Shown: positions 7,066 to 15,544 of the stretch, in pieces
Layout of the letters: each line of letters starts with the position of its first letter
Numbering within the stretch: position 1 is the first letter of the stretch
Source: Sinorhizobium terangae
Lineage (GTDB): Bacteria > Pseudomonadota > Alphaproteobacteria > Rhizobiales > Rhizobiaceae
NCBI RefSeq assembly: GCF_009601505.1
Contig: NZ_WITC01000139.1
Coordinates: forward strand, 1-62,500
Length of the DNA stretch: 62,500 bases
Reading direction: 5' to 3'
The notes under the pieces: model-generated
Seen by the model: only the letters and a program-made list of their open reading frames with translations
Databases searched by the model: none
What the model was told of the DNA's origin: nothing
Program-made: the position numbers and the translations under genes

Positions 7066-7301
7066 ACTGGTGCAACGACAATTACAGGATGCTGCTTATG
7101 TGCGGTGACGTGGATGTTGGGGCGGTTTATCCGCCGCTCGGCAGGGCGCGCGTTTGGCGTTGGCGGGTATGGGTCACCAAGAGCGGCCACCCTGCGGCGG
7201 GATCGGAACGATCCGAGAAGCGAGCGATGGAGCAGGTAGACGGCCGGTTCCGGGCATTTCTGGATGCTGCGCGGCTCATTCCAGAAGGCGGTGCGGCATG
7301 A
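7062..7301 (+). CDS. Hypothetical early protein, 79 aa
   Basis: A GTG at 7062 overlaps the stop of the methyltransferase gene and is preceded by GGAGGGAGG. The product begins VNWCNDNYRMLLMCGDVDVG, has a Trp/Arg-rich middle (RARVWRWRVWVTKSG) and a helical end (EQVDGRFRAFLDAARLIPEG). The stop overlaps the following ATG. No family recognised. Confidence 0.5.
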   Translation: MNWCNDNYRMLLMCGDVDVGAVYPPLGRARVWRWRVWVTKSGHPAAGSERSEKRAMEQVDGRFRAFLDAARLIPEGGAA

Positions 7302-8668
7302 GCAACGCACGTTTCTCAATCATTCCTGGCTGGGTGGTTGCCGATCGGCGTCTGAAGGGGCGCGATCTGCAGGTGCTCTGCGTGCTCGGGCAGCATACGA
7401 ACCGCAAGCACGGCTGGTGCCGACGCAGCCAGGTGAAGATGGCGGCGGAGATGGGCTGCGCACGCTCCACTGTGCAGGCCTCGCTCGACAGGCTTGTGAA
7501 GATCGGCGCCGTCGAGCGTCGCGAGGTGGTGAGCGACAGCGGCCGGGACAGCGCCCACTGGTATCGCGTCATCTACGATCGCGTCACGCCGGAGGAGGCT
7601 TTCCGCGAATGGGACCGCGACGACGAGCTGACCGACGAGGAATTGGGGGCGGATGTGCTCGAAGACGACAGCGATACCCCTGCCGATCAGCCGGCACCCC
7701 CTGCCGGTATATCGGCACCCCCTGCCGGTCCAGAGTCGGCACCCCCTGCCGGTCCTGGATCGGCACCTATTAACGACTCTAGCTTAACTCCTCCTGCTGA
7801 ACGAACAGAGAGAGGGCGCGGGCGCGATGATGGGGAAAGTGATGACCCCACCAAGTTTGCGAAGCGGGTGAAAGCGCTGGAGCTGGGCACGGCGAACAAT
7901 CCGTGGCCAGGTGCGATCGCCTCGTCGACGGCATGGGCGCTGCTGCAGTTCGAAAAGCTGACGCCGGAAGAACGCAGGCTGGCAGAGGAGCGCCGGGACT
8001 CATACCTCGCCGAGTGCAAGGCGCAAAAGGTGAAGCCCGTCGCGCTCGGCGTCTATCTGCGGGACAAGAAGTTCCTCGACGTTTCGCCTTTGGCTGCGAA
8101 GGCGCAGGTTGCAAGCGCCAAGATCCCTGTTGCTCCGTTCGGGCCGGTATGGGCGGGAATGCGGGCGCTGGCGCTGCTGGACGGCCCTGAGGCTGTCGAC
8201 GTGCCGCTCGATGTGCGCGACCGAGCCAGGCAGATGTTTGAGGCGCTGCGGCGCTCCAGCGAGGCGAGGGCGCTCGCCTACCTGCAGGGCAAGGGCATTG
8301 AGCTTGGCGCCGATGGCGGGCTGATCTTCCCGAATGACTTCGACCAGGCCGAATTCAGGCGGCGCGTCTGCGAGAGCGGCTATCCGCGGGCGAACGCGCT
8401 GCACCTGCAGGCAAAGGACCGGGAGCGAGGCGTTGCGGAAGCGCGCTTCGGGGCGCTGGTGGAGCTTTGCGAGCCGGTACCGGTCGGCTCCGCTCTCTTC
8501 GAGCAATGGCGGGAGCATCACGAGGAGGCTGGCTGGCCGTTCGTGCCAGATCCCGGATCGATGCCCGTCGTCTACTTCCCGAGGGGCGGGCCGGAAGGAC
8601 TTCACGATTTCGAAATGGCCGCACGCGCGGCGCTGAGACAGGAGCGGAGCGATGATCATGCAGCATAA
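7298..8668 (+). CDS. Phage replication initiator (O-like) with N-terminal HTH, 456 aa
   Basis: The first about 90 residues form a winged-helix of the phage replication O / RepA type: PGWVVADRRLKGRDLQVLC, then RRSQVKMAAEMGCARSTVQASLDRLVKIGAVERR. A disordered linker follows (acidic, then Ala-Pro-rich at about 125-157), then a helical C-terminal half containing SSTAWALLQFEKLTPEERR, perhaps for helicase-loader contacts. The Ala-Pro linker is encoded by palindromic DNA repeats (7691-7767), so the gene probably carries the origin it recognises. The ATG at 7298 overlaps the preceding stop. Alternatives are a general HTH early regulator, but the origin-like DNA favours replication. Confidence 0.65.
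   Translation: MSNARFSIIPGWVVADRRLKGRDLQVLCVLGQHTNRKHGWCRRSQVKMAAEMGCARSTVQASLDRLVKIGAVERREVVSDSGRDSAHWYRVIYDRVTPEEAFREWDRDDELTDEELGADVLEDDSDTPADQPAPPAGISAPPAGPESAPPAGPGSAPINDSSLTPPAERTERGRGRDDGESDDPTKFAKRVKALELGTANNPWPGAIASSTAWALLQFEKLTPEERRLAEERRDSYLAECKAQKVKPVALGVYLRDKKFLDVSPLAAKAQVASAKIPVAPFGPVWAGMRALALLDGPEAVDVPLDVRDRARQMFEALRRSSEARALAYLQGKGIELGADGGLIFPNDFDQAEFRRRVCESGYPRANALHLQAKDRERGVAEARFGALVELCEPVPVGSALFEQWREHHEEAGWPFVPDPGSMPVVYFPRGGPEGLHDFEMAARAALRQERSDDHAA
7691..7790. other. Candidate phage replication origin: iterons inside the O-like gene
   Basis: The 18-mer YCGGCACCCCCTGCCGGT occurs at 7691-7708, 7712-7729 and 7736-7753, with a half copy at 7760-7767 and a degenerate copy near 7671-7687. 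The first copy is a perfect hyphenated palindrome (CCGGCA / TGCCGG). An AT-richer tract (about 7767-7790) follows. Lambda ori has this layout: four short palindromic iterons inside gene O, then an AT-rich tract. The repeats could instead be only a simple Ala-Pro linker. Confidence 0.55.
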
Positions 8669-9311
8669 GGGGATGGTTGGCACACCGATCGCAATTGGCT
8701 CCGGAGATCGGTTCAAGGATCGCATGCGCCGAATCACAGACGGGCTACTCGACGAGGGCGCACTGGTGACCACGAATTGGCGAATCAACGGTGGTAAGGC
8801 GCCGTGGTTTGCGCTGCGCGTCTGGACGGGGCGCGAGAAGGTTGTGGAAAACAGCCTCGACGAGATGGGCATACGGTCGCTTGTGCCCATGCGAAAGGGA
8901 CCGGATCTGCGCCGTCGCGGTCGCCTTATCGAGGGTGCGATGATGCCTGTGATCCACGGCTATGTGCTCGTTCAGATGTTTGCGAAAGCCGAATACCTGA
9001 CTGGATTGCAGGGCATTGAGCATGCGATCGATGTGCTCGGCGGCTGCGAACGTCCGATGCGCATCAGTGACAAAGAGGTCAGCAGATTCAATGCTCTGGC
9101 GCGTAACGGTTCCTATGACTGGGAGCGTCCTGTCGACATGATCCTGAAGGCAGGCGAGCCCGTCTGGATCACTGCCGGTCCGTTTTCCGATAAGAAGGCG
9201 ACCGTCGTTACGCCAAGCAAAAAGGGGCGTGGTGACGTGGTTGTCTGCATCGACTTCATGGGCGGCGAAATCCCGGTCACGGTGCCTCTTGCACTGCTGA
9301 AAAAGTTGTGA
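8652..9311 (+). CDS. NusG-family transcription antiterminator-like protein, 219 aa
   Basis: Residues about 50-150 match the NusG N-terminal domain: WFALRVWTGREKVVENSLDEM, then a central VPMRKG...IEGAMMPVIHGYVLVQM strand pattern typical of NGN. The C-terminal 60 residues carry a KOW-like element (AGEPVWITAGPFSDKKATVV). NusG paralogues bind RNA polymerase and modulate pausing or termination. Here the gene is the last of the early run, just before a hairpin-rich untranslated stretch and an intrinsic terminator, so it is the best candidate for the late-gene antiterminator (the Q role). It overlaps the O-like gene by 17 nt; ATG 8652 or 8658 are both possible starts. Confidence 0.8.
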   Translation: MIMQHKGMVGTPIAIGSGDRFKDRMRRITDGLLDEGALVTTNWRINGGKAPWFALRVWTGREKVVENSLDEMGIRSLVPMRKGPDLRRRGRLIEGAMMPVIHGYVLVQMFAKAEYLTGLQGIEHAIDVLGGCERPMRISDKEVSRFNALARNGSYDWERPVDMILKAGEPVWITAGPFSDKKATVVTPSKKGRGDVVVCIDFMGGEIPVTVPLALLKKL

Positions 9312-9363
9312 GAGTCATTTCGCCACTGGATGAGCTGATGATCCTGCAGTGAGCCTCTGAGAA

Positions 9364-9584
9364 CGCACGAGAGTGCGGGGCGGAAAGCCTGAGGTCGGTA
9401 CACCGGTCAGCCCCAACCCTGACAGTCTTCAAGGCGAGACACCGATTCAGGGCCAGTGCGCAAGCCATGTCTGGATGAGGTCTATAAGGTTCATGATGAA
9501 CTCGGAATCGGCGATGATGTGGACCTTAATCTGAAATCTCGATCGTTTGTTTCGCATACGGGTCGTTCCTTCATTGATTGAAGG
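9364..9584 (+). other. Hairpin-rich untranslated leader between early and late genes
   Basis: The 9312-9653 gap has no gene. It contains CGCAC-GAGA-GTGCG (9364-9377), CTGA...TCAG (9389-9410) inside GGGGC...GCCCC (9377-9414), an extended hairpin CCCTGA...TCAGGG with inner GTCT/AGAC (9417-9452), and CCTTCA-TTGAT-TGAAGG (9568-9584). Serial hairpins before a terminator suggest a structured leader RNA, possibly a target of the NusG-like protein, or a small RNA. Confidence 0.45.
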
Positions 9585-9619
9585 CCACCCTGAAGAGGGA
9601 ACAGTTGAGTAATCAAATC

Positions 9620-9642
9620 GGCGGCCGAGAGGTCGCCTTTTT
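9620..9642 (+). terminator. Intrinsic terminator before the late genes
   Basis: GGCGGCC (9620-9626), GAGA tetraloop, GGTCGCC (9631-9637; one G-U pair), then TTTTT. It ends 11 nt before the HNH start codon, so late transcription from upstream must read through it. Confidence 0.8.
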
Positions 9643-9653
9643 CGTTTAATGGT

Positions 9654-10016
9654 ATGGGCAGGCTCTCGACCATCAAGCCAAGGCTGGCGACGCTGGCGCC
9701 GAAGATTGGCCGTGCTCCCGGCGACGAGAAGGCAAGGCTGCGCGAGCGAGACCAGACGGTCGGATGGCGCAGCTGGTACAAGACGGCACGCTGGCAGAAG
9801 CAGCGCATGAACGTGCTGATCCGCGATCGCTTCACCTGCCAGATGGTTGGATGCGGCAAGGTCCAGCCCGACACATCACAGCTGGTTGCCGATCATAAGA
9901 TCCAGCACCATGGCGACGAGGCCCTCTTCTGGGATGAGGACAATCTCCAGTGCCTCTGCAAGCCCTGCCACGACAAACTGAAGCAGAAGGAAGAGCGGGC
10001 ACAGGCTCACTGGTAG
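9654..10016 (+). CDS. HNH endonuclease, 120 aa
   Basis: A small phage HNH nuclease of the kind next to terminase in HK97-like phages; it assists cos cleavage and genome packaging with the large terminase. The HNH core is visible: CQMVGCGKVQPDTSQLVADHKI, then a central NLQCLCKPCHDKLKQKEE with the zinc-binding Cys pairs and the catalytic His of ADH. The N-terminal WYKTARWQKQRMNVLIRD is the usual lead-in. ATG 9654 is the first start in frame and has no visible Shine-Dalgarno because the terminator ends just upstream. The gene is followed immediately by the candidate cos site. Confidence 0.9.
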   Translation: MGRLSTIKPRLATLAPKIGRAPGDEKARLRERDQTVGWRSWYKTARWQKQRMNVLIRDRFTCQMVGCGKVQPDTSQLVADHKIQHHGDEALFWDEDNLQCLCKPCHDKLKQKEERAQAHW

Positions 10017-10080
10017 GGGGGGTGGGTCAAAAGTCTGGAAGCCCCTTCCTTCTAGACCCGCGCCCCCCTCACGCAGAGAT
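10016..10080. other. Candidate cos site
   Basis: Between the HNH and small terminase genes, GGGGGGG (10016-10022) plus GGGTC (10024-10028) form a hyphenated dyad with GACCC (10055-10059) plus CCCCCC (10063-10068), enclosing CAAAAGTCTGG. HNH-cos-terminase order and a G-run/C-run sequence with AAAAGTCT is a layout known from cos phages. The cut position cannot be fixed. Confidence 0.5.
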
Positions 10081-10089
10081 TTTTTTCTG

Positions 10090-10578
10090 ATGGAAACGAA
10101 TTTCGACCTGTTCGGTCAGCCCATTCCGGAGTGGAAGGGCAAGCGCGGACGCCCGCGCTATGAGCCGACTGACAGAGACCGCAATAAAATCAAGCTGTTG
10201 CTGGCGCTTGGCTGGTCGATCGAGCGGATGGCCAACGGTATCGGCGTCTCGCCGGCGACGGTGAAGAGGTATTTTAGAGCCGAGCTGAGGGAACGCGATG
10301 CGATGCGCGATCGGCTCGATGCTCGCCGCTTCGAGCTCGCGATGGAGCAGGCGAACGCCGGCAACGTTGCGGCGCTTAAGGAGCTGGGCAAGATGATCGA
10401 GCGCTCCGACACGATGCTGATCGACGCTCGCCTCCGCCAGGCGCAAGGCGATCGGAAGCCGGAAAAGGAAGACAAGCAGCTCGGCAAGAAGGAGCAACAA
10501 AAGCTGGACGCGAAGACGGCCGGCGAGGGTAGTTCCTGGGGCAATGATCTACTGCCCGGCGTTCACAGGGTGCAGTGA
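10090..10578 (+). CDS. Terminase small subunit, 162 aa
   Basis: Recognises phage DNA and starts packaging together with the large subunit. A helix-turn-helix is visible (about 38-60: LGWSIERMANGIGVSPATVKRYF), followed by a long helical, oligomerising region (RFELAMEQANAGNVAALKELGKMIERSD) and a charged lysine-rich tail. Position directly after cos and a TGATG overlap with the large terminase gene support the call. The Shine-Dalgarno is weak (GAG before a T-run). Confidence 0.75.
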   Translation: METNFDLFGQPIPEWKGKRGRPRYEPTDRDRNKIKLLLALGWSIERMANGIGVSPATVKRYFRAELRERDAMRDRLDARRFELAMEQANAGNVAALKELGKMIERSDTMLIDARLRQAQGDRKPEKEDKQLGKKEQQKLDAKTAGEGSSWGNDLLPGVHRVQ

Positions 10579-12293
10579 TGGATACGGCGTGGATGCCGGC
10601 TTCGACCTGGTCGACGGCGGTACCGGACTGGAAAGAGCGAATCCGCAAAAAGCTGTCGCTCATTCCTGAGCTGCCGCTTTACGACGTCGTTGCGGAGAAG
10701 GCGCTCCGGATCTTCAAGCGCCTTCGGGTGCCGGACATTATCGGCAATCCGACCTACGGCGAGGCTTGCGACGACTGGGTTTTCGACTTCGTTCGCGTCG
10801 TCTTCGGCAGCTACGATCCCGAGACGAAGCGCCGGGCGCTGCGGGAATTCTTCCTGCTGGTGCCGAAGAAGAACGGCAAGTCCTCGATCGCGGCGGCGAT
10901 CATTGTGACGGCCGCGATCCTCAATGAGCGACCGGAAGCGGAATTGCTGCTGATCGCTCCGACGAAGCAGATCGCGGATATTTCGTTCAAGCAGGCGGCC
11001 GGCATCGTCCGGTTGGACCCGGAGCTGGCGAAACTCTTCCATGTTCAGGATCACCTGAAGAAGATAACGCACCTGAACACGCTTGCCGTCATCATCGTGA
11101 AGGCAGCAGCGGCGGACGTCATCACCGGTTCGAAGGCGACCTACATCCTAATCGACGAGACGCACGTCTTTGCCGCCATCGCGAAGGCTGCTGACATCTT
11201 TGTCGAGATTCGCGGTTCGCTCGCAGCACGGCCTGATGGTTTCCTGCTGCAGATCACCACGCAATCGAAGACGCCACCCTCTGGCGTGTTCAAAGCCGAA
11301 CTGCAGAAGGCCCGCGACGTTCGCGATGGGCTGTTCGAGTTTCCGATGCTGGCCGTTCTCTACGAGCTGCCGGCGGAGGATGCGGTGAACGGCGGCTGGA
11401 AGCGGCGCGAGACTTGGGGGTTGGTCAATCCGAACCTGAACCGTTCGGTCAACGAAGATTACCTGGCCGGAGAAATCGCTACGGCGGAGCGTGAGGGGCC
11501 GGAAAAGCTGGCGCTGATCGCCTCACAGCACTTCAACGTCGAGGTCGGCCTCGGGCTGCATGCCGATCGCTGGGCCGGCGCGACATACTGGGAAGCGGCG
11601 GTCGAAAAGGAACTGTCGCTCGATCGCATCATTGCGGAATGTGATGTTTGTGTTGTCGGAATCGACGGCGGCGGCCTTGATGACTTGATGGCGATCGCTG
11701 TCATTGGGCGGCATGCGAAGGCGCGGACGTGGCTGCATTGGGGGCGTGCCTGGGCGTACCCAGATGTCTTCGAGCGGCGGAAGGAGATCGCTCCGCGTCT
11801 GCGGGACTTCGAGAAGGATGGCGACCTGATCGTGTGCGTGGAACCTGATCAGGACATCATTGAAATCACCGATGTTTGCGAACGGCTGTTTGCTGCAGGG
11901 CGGTTGCCGGAGAAAGCAGGCATAGGTCTCGATGCTTTCGGTGTTGCGAGCCTGCTGGATGCACTCGCAGAGCGAGGCATGGCAGGCGACCTCACCATGG
12001 CGGTCGGACAGGGCTGGAAGCTGCAATCGGCTGTCACAACGTTGCCGCGCAAGCTGAAAGACAAGACCATGCGCCATTGCGGACAGGCGCTAATGGCTTG
12101 GGCGGTGGGCAATGCAAAGACGGAGCTGAAGGGCTCCAACTACATCGTCACGAAGCAAGCCGCCGGCGCGTCGAAGATCGATCCGCTGATGGCGATGTTC
12201 AATGCGGCGATGCTGATGTTCCTCAATCCGGAAGCTGCAGGCTCACGGCAGTCGCCCTGGGATGACCCGGAATTCAGCTATCAGGTGGCATGA
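10578..12293 (+). CDS. Terminase large subunit, 571 aa
   Basis: The ATP-driven packaging motor and nuclease. The N-terminal ATPase has the Walker A variant VPKKNGKS (95-102) and Walker B YILIDE (189-194) followed by TH. The C-terminal nuclease has acidic residues in VVGIDGGGLDDLMAIAVIGR (about 360) and CVEPDQD. This matches the Terminase_1 (HK97/lambdoid) family in length and motif order. ATG 10578 overlaps the small-subunit stop; its own end overlaps the portal start. Confidence 0.95.
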   Translation: MDTAWMPASTWSTAVPDWKERIRKKLSLIPELPLYDVVAEKALRIFKRLRVPDIIGNPTYGEACDDWVFDFVRVVFGSYDPETKRRALREFFLLVPKKNGKSSIAAAIIVTAAILNERPEAELLLIAPTKQIADISFKQAAGIVRLDPELAKLFHVQDHLKKITHLNTLAVIIVKAAAADVITGSKATYILIDETHVFAAIAKAADIFVEIRGSLAARPDGFLLQITTQSKTPPSGVFKAELQKARDVRDGLFEFPMLAVLYELPAEDAVNGGWKRRETWGLVNPNLNRSVNEDYLAGEIATAEREGPEKLALIASQHFNVEVGLGLHADRWAGATYWEAAVEKELSLDRIIAECDVCVVGIDGGGLDDLMAIAVIGRHAKARTWLHWGRAWAYPDVFERRKEIAPRLRDFEKDGDLIVCVEPDQDIIEITDVCERLFAAGRLPEKAGIGLDAFGVASLLDALAERGMAGDLTMAVGQGWKLQSAVTTLPRKLKDKTMRHCGQALMAWAVGNAKTELKGSNYIVTKQAAGASKIDPLMAMFNAAMLMFLNPEAAGSRQSPWDDPEFSYQVA

Positions 12294-13597
12294 TGGGATT
12301 GTTTGGACCGAGCCAGCGACAGATCGATGCGGCGGTGAAAACGGCGCTGGACGCACGTGCATCGATCGAAGACCCAAAAGTGCCGATTTCCTCGGAGAAC
12401 ATTCTCGCCTTTCTCGGTATTGATGCGCTCTCGGCGGCCGGGGAACGCGTCTCCATCGACAGTGCGCTGGGTGTTCCGGCGATCTTCGCCGCCGTGAACT
12501 TCCTCTCGGGCACGCTCGCGAGCCTGCCGCTCAATGTCTACAAGAAGACCGATGCTGGCCGCGAGAAGGTGAAGAATGGCGTCGCCAACATCCTTCATGA
12601 TGTTGCGAACGACACGGCGTCGTCGTTCGACTGGCGGAAGTACTCCTTCGATCAGGTATTCACCGGCGGCAGGTCCTACTCTTTTATCGAACGCAACGAC
12701 CTGAAGCGCATCATCAACATCTGGGCGCTCGACCCCGGCCAGACAAAGGTCCGTCGCAAGGATGGACGGAAATTCTACGAATATCGGGACGGTGGGAAGA
12801 CGAACACCTACCAGGCCGAAGAGATCATCGACATTCCCTTCATGCTGAAGGCGAACGGCCTTGATCATCGCTCACCGATCCTGACAAACAAGGATGCCGT
12901 CGGCCTTGCTCAGGCGGCGACGAAATACGGGTCGAAGTTCTTCCAGAACGGTGGTGTTCCGCCATTTGCGATCACGGGTCCGATCACTTCACCCGGCGGG
13001 CTGCAGCGATCGGCAGACGATCTGACGGCGGCCGTGAAGAAGGCGGCGAAGGAAGGGCGGCTGGCGCTGTCGTTGCCGGCGGGGCACGACATTAAGCAGA
13101 TCGGCGTCGATCCTGAGAAGTCGCAGCTGGTCGAGCTGCAGCGCTTCCTGATCGAGCAGATTGCCCGGATATATTCACTGCCTCCGACGTTCCTTCAGGA
13201 TCTTACGCACGGTACTTTCTCGAACACCGAGCAGCAGGATCTTCATTTCGTGAAGCACACGCTGACGCGGTGGGCTCGGCAGTTCGAGCAGGAGCTGAAC
13301 CTCAAGCTTTTCGGGCGGAGCAACAGCCGAATCTATGCCGAGCTAAACCTCGACGGCCTCCTTCGCGGTGACTTCAAGACGCGCATGGAGGGCAATGCGC
13401 GCGCGATCCAGACCGGGCAGCTGACGCCCGATGAGGCCCGCGAAATGGAGAACCGTCCGGCAATAGGCGGCGCTGCCGGGAAGCTTCACATGCAGGGTGC
13501 CATGATGCCGATCGACAAGCTCGGGCAGCAACCACCCCGCACCAACGGTGGACAGTCGCTCGACGACGAAGAAGGGAAAAACAGCGATGCAGCGTGA
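12290..13597 (+). CDS. Portal protein (HK97 family), 435 aa
   Basis: Forms the dodecameric portal ring through which DNA enters and leaves. Features of the HK97 portal family: SALGVPAIFAAVNFLSGTLASLPLNVYKK near the N-terminus, the central GVPPFAITGP, and FLIEQIARIYSLPPTFLQD. ATG 12290 overlaps the terminase stop (ATGA), with an alternative ATG at 12293. The C-terminal tail is flexible and charged. Order terminase-portal-protease-capsid is standard. Confidence 0.95.
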   Translation: MMGLFGPSQRQIDAAVKTALDARASIEDPKVPISSENILAFLGIDALSAAGERVSIDSALGVPAIFAAVNFLSGTLASLPLNVYKKTDAGREKVKNGVANILHDVANDTASSFDWRKYSFDQVFTGGRSYSFIERNDLKRIINIWALDPGQTKVRRKDGRKFYEYRDGGKTNTYQAEEIIDIPFMLKANGLDHRSPILTNKDAVGLAQAATKYGSKFFQNGGVPPFAITGPITSPGGLQRSADDLTAAVKKAAKEGRLALSLPAGHDIKQIGVDPEKSQLVELQRFLIEQIARIYSLPPTFLQDLTHGTFSNTEQQDLHFVKHTLTRWARQFEQELNLKLFGRSNSRIYAELNLDGLLRGDFKTRMEGNARAIQTGQLTPDEAREMENRPAIGGAAGKLHMQGAMMPIDKLGQQPPRTNGGQSLDDEEGKNSDAA

Positions 13598-14165
13598 GAT
13601 CCGTGGTGGCATCCCGGCCGACATCAGGGCAGAGGATGGCGGCATCAAGGTTTCCGGATATGCGGCCGTGTTCAACCAGGAGACCGATATCGGCGGATGG
13701 TTCCGCGAGGTGATCGAGCCTGGTGCATTTGCCGAGGCGATTGGCCGCGATGACGTCGTCTTCCTGGTCAACCACGACGGGCTCCCGTTGGCGCGCACCC
13801 GCTCCGGCACGCTGAAGCTCTCCGAGGACGATCACGGGCTGCGCATCGAAACGGAACTCGACGGCGATGATCCCGACGTGCAGGCCATCGTGCCGAAGAT
13901 GAAGCGCGGCGACCTAGACAAGATGTCGTTTGCATTTTGGGCCGAGGTGCAGGAGTGGGACGACACACAGGACCCGCCCCGGCGAACTGTGAAAAAGGCG
14001 CGGCTATACGACGTGTCGATCGTCACGACGCCTGCCTATGAAGGAACCGAGATCGGCCTTCGCAGTCTCGAAAGTCACCGCAAGGGCAAGAACTTCCATG
14101 CGGCCCGCTCACGCATCCGCATGAAAATGGACCTCGCTTTGAAAGAGCGGGAGAACGGCAAGTAG
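13587..14165 (+). CDS. Prohead maturation protease (HK97 family, S78), 192 aa
   Basis: Cleaves capsid scaffold segments during head maturation. The serine-protease pattern is visible: His63 in LVNHDG and Ser114 in DKMSFAF, with the typical GYAAVFNQETDIGGWFREVI opening. ATG 13587 is chosen because it starts the conserved protein and overlaps the end of portal; the longer frame from 13548 would add a portal-overlapping peptide. The last 25 residues are basic. Confidence 0.92.
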   Translation: MQREIRGGIPADIRAEDGGIKVSGYAAVFNQETDIGGWFREVIEPGAFAEAIGRDDVVFLVNHDGLPLARTRSGTLKLSEDDHGLRIETELDGDDPDVQAIVPKMKRGDLDKMSFAFWAEVQEWDDTQDPPRRTVKKARLYDVSIVTTPAYEGTEIGLRSLESHRKGKNFHAARSRIRMKMDLALKERENGK

Positions 14166-14211
14166 CGGCCTGCTGCTGCCTATTCAACTTCATCAACATC
14201 GGAGATTGATC

Positions 14212-15483
14212 ATGTTTGCACAGCTTAAGGAGCTGCGCGAGAAGCAGGCTCGCATTGCCACGAACGCTCGCGCTAAGTTCGATGAAATCAAGGATGACAC
14301 GCCTGCCGAACGCGCGCAGGAGATCGAGCGTGAATTCGATGCCATGATGGCTGAGTACGATCAGCTCGGCGGCCGCATTGAGCGGATGCAGAAGCTCGAT
14401 GAAGCCGAGGCTCGCGCCAACAAAGGCGATCCGCGCCGCCCGAAGGGTGACGATGGTGAGAGCCGCAATGACGGCGATGGCGCTCCGCAGTACAAGGATG
14501 TATTCGCAAAGGCCATCCGCTTCGGCGTGTCGGAGTTGACGCCCGAGGAGCGGGCCGTCATCCAGCAGCACCGCGCGGACATTCCTGCAGAAGTCCGGGC
14601 ACAGTCGACCGGCACCGATTCTGCCGGCGGTTATCTCGTGCCGGAGGGCTTCTCGGGCGAGATCGACAAGGCCATGAAGGCCTGGGGTCCGATGTGGGAT
14701 GCTGACGTTGTCCGTGAGATCAACACCTCGTCGGGCAATCGCTTGCCGTGGCCGACAGTCGATGACACCTCGCAAACCGGGGAGTTGAAGGCGCAGAACG
14801 GCGCCGTTACCGACGATGGCACCGGCGACGTCGTGTTTGGTGAGAAGCAGCTCGACGCCTATGTCTACTCGACGAAGATGGTCCGCATCCCGATGGAGCT
14901 GCTTCAGGACTCCGCCTTTGACATGGAGGCGCTACTGAATGATCTCTTCGGCGAACGTCTCGGCCGCCTCGCGAACAGTGTTCTCACGACGGGCGATGGC
15001 ACCAATAAGCCGAATGGTATCGTCAACGCCTCGTCGCTCGGCAAAGCCGCCGCGGCTGCTGCGGCCATCACGTCCGACGAGCTGATCGACCTCGTGCATT
15101 CGGTTGATCCGGCCTATCGAGCGTCGCCGAAGTGCCGCTGGCAGTTCAACGACAACACGATGGCGACCGTACGTAAGCTGAAGGACGGACAGGGTAACTA
15201 TCTCTGGCAGATGGGTGATGTCCGCACCGGCGAGCCTGATCGCCTCCTGGCGCATCCCTATTCCGTCAACCAAGCCATGGCGAACATCGCGGCCAGTGCC
15301 AAGCCGATCATCTTCGGCGATCACAGCCGCTATGTCGTCCGCAAGGTGCGCGGTTTCACCGTGCTGACGCTGCGCGAGCGCTATGCCGAAAACTTCCAGA
15401 TCGGCATGGTCGGCTTCAAGCGCTTCGACGGCGAGCTGCTCAATTCGGCGGCCGTCAAGCACCTCCAGCTCGCCGCTGCCTAA
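14212..15483 (+). CDS. Major capsid protein (HK97 fold), 423 aa
   Basis: Residues 1 to about 120 are a coiled-coil, scaffold-like delta domain (AQLKELREKQARIATNARAK and onward, very charged), to be removed by the upstream protease. The coat domain follows, starting near STGTDSAGGYLVPEGF, with TLRERYAENFQIGMVGFKRFDGELL at the end, typical of HK97-like coats. ATG 14212 has GGAG seven nt upstream. An in-frame TTG at 14206 is less likely. Confidence 0.95.
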   Translation: MFAQLKELREKQARIATNARAKFDEIKDDTPAERAQEIEREFDAMMAEYDQLGGRIERMQKLDEAEARANKGDPRRPKGDDGESRNDGDGAPQYKDVFAKAIRFGVSELTPEERAVIQQHRADIPAEVRAQSTGTDSAGGYLVPEGFSGEIDKAMKAWGPMWDADVVREINTSSGNRLPWPTVDDTSQTGELKAQNGAVTDDGTGDVVFGEKQLDAYVYSTKMVRIPMELLQDSAFDMEALLNDLFGERLGRLANSVLTTGDGTNKPNGIVNASSLGKAAAAAAAITSDELIDLVHSVDPAYRASPKCRWQFNDNTMATVRKLKDGQGNYLWQMGDVRTGEPDRLLAHPYSVNQAMANIAASAKPIIFGDHSRYVVRKVRGFTVLTLRERYAENFQIGMVGFKRFDGELLNSAAVKHLQLAAA

Positions 15484-15544
15484 TCAGTCGGCTTTGCGCG
15501 ACGGGCGGTCCGCCGCCCGTCTTCAAAACCGAAGGAGAAGTGCC

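Noticed and set aside
7677..7770. Possible CRISPR array or VNTR
   Set aside because: Only three full units at 21-24-bp spacing inside a coding frame, with no spacers of CRISPR size; origin iterons or a linker fit better.
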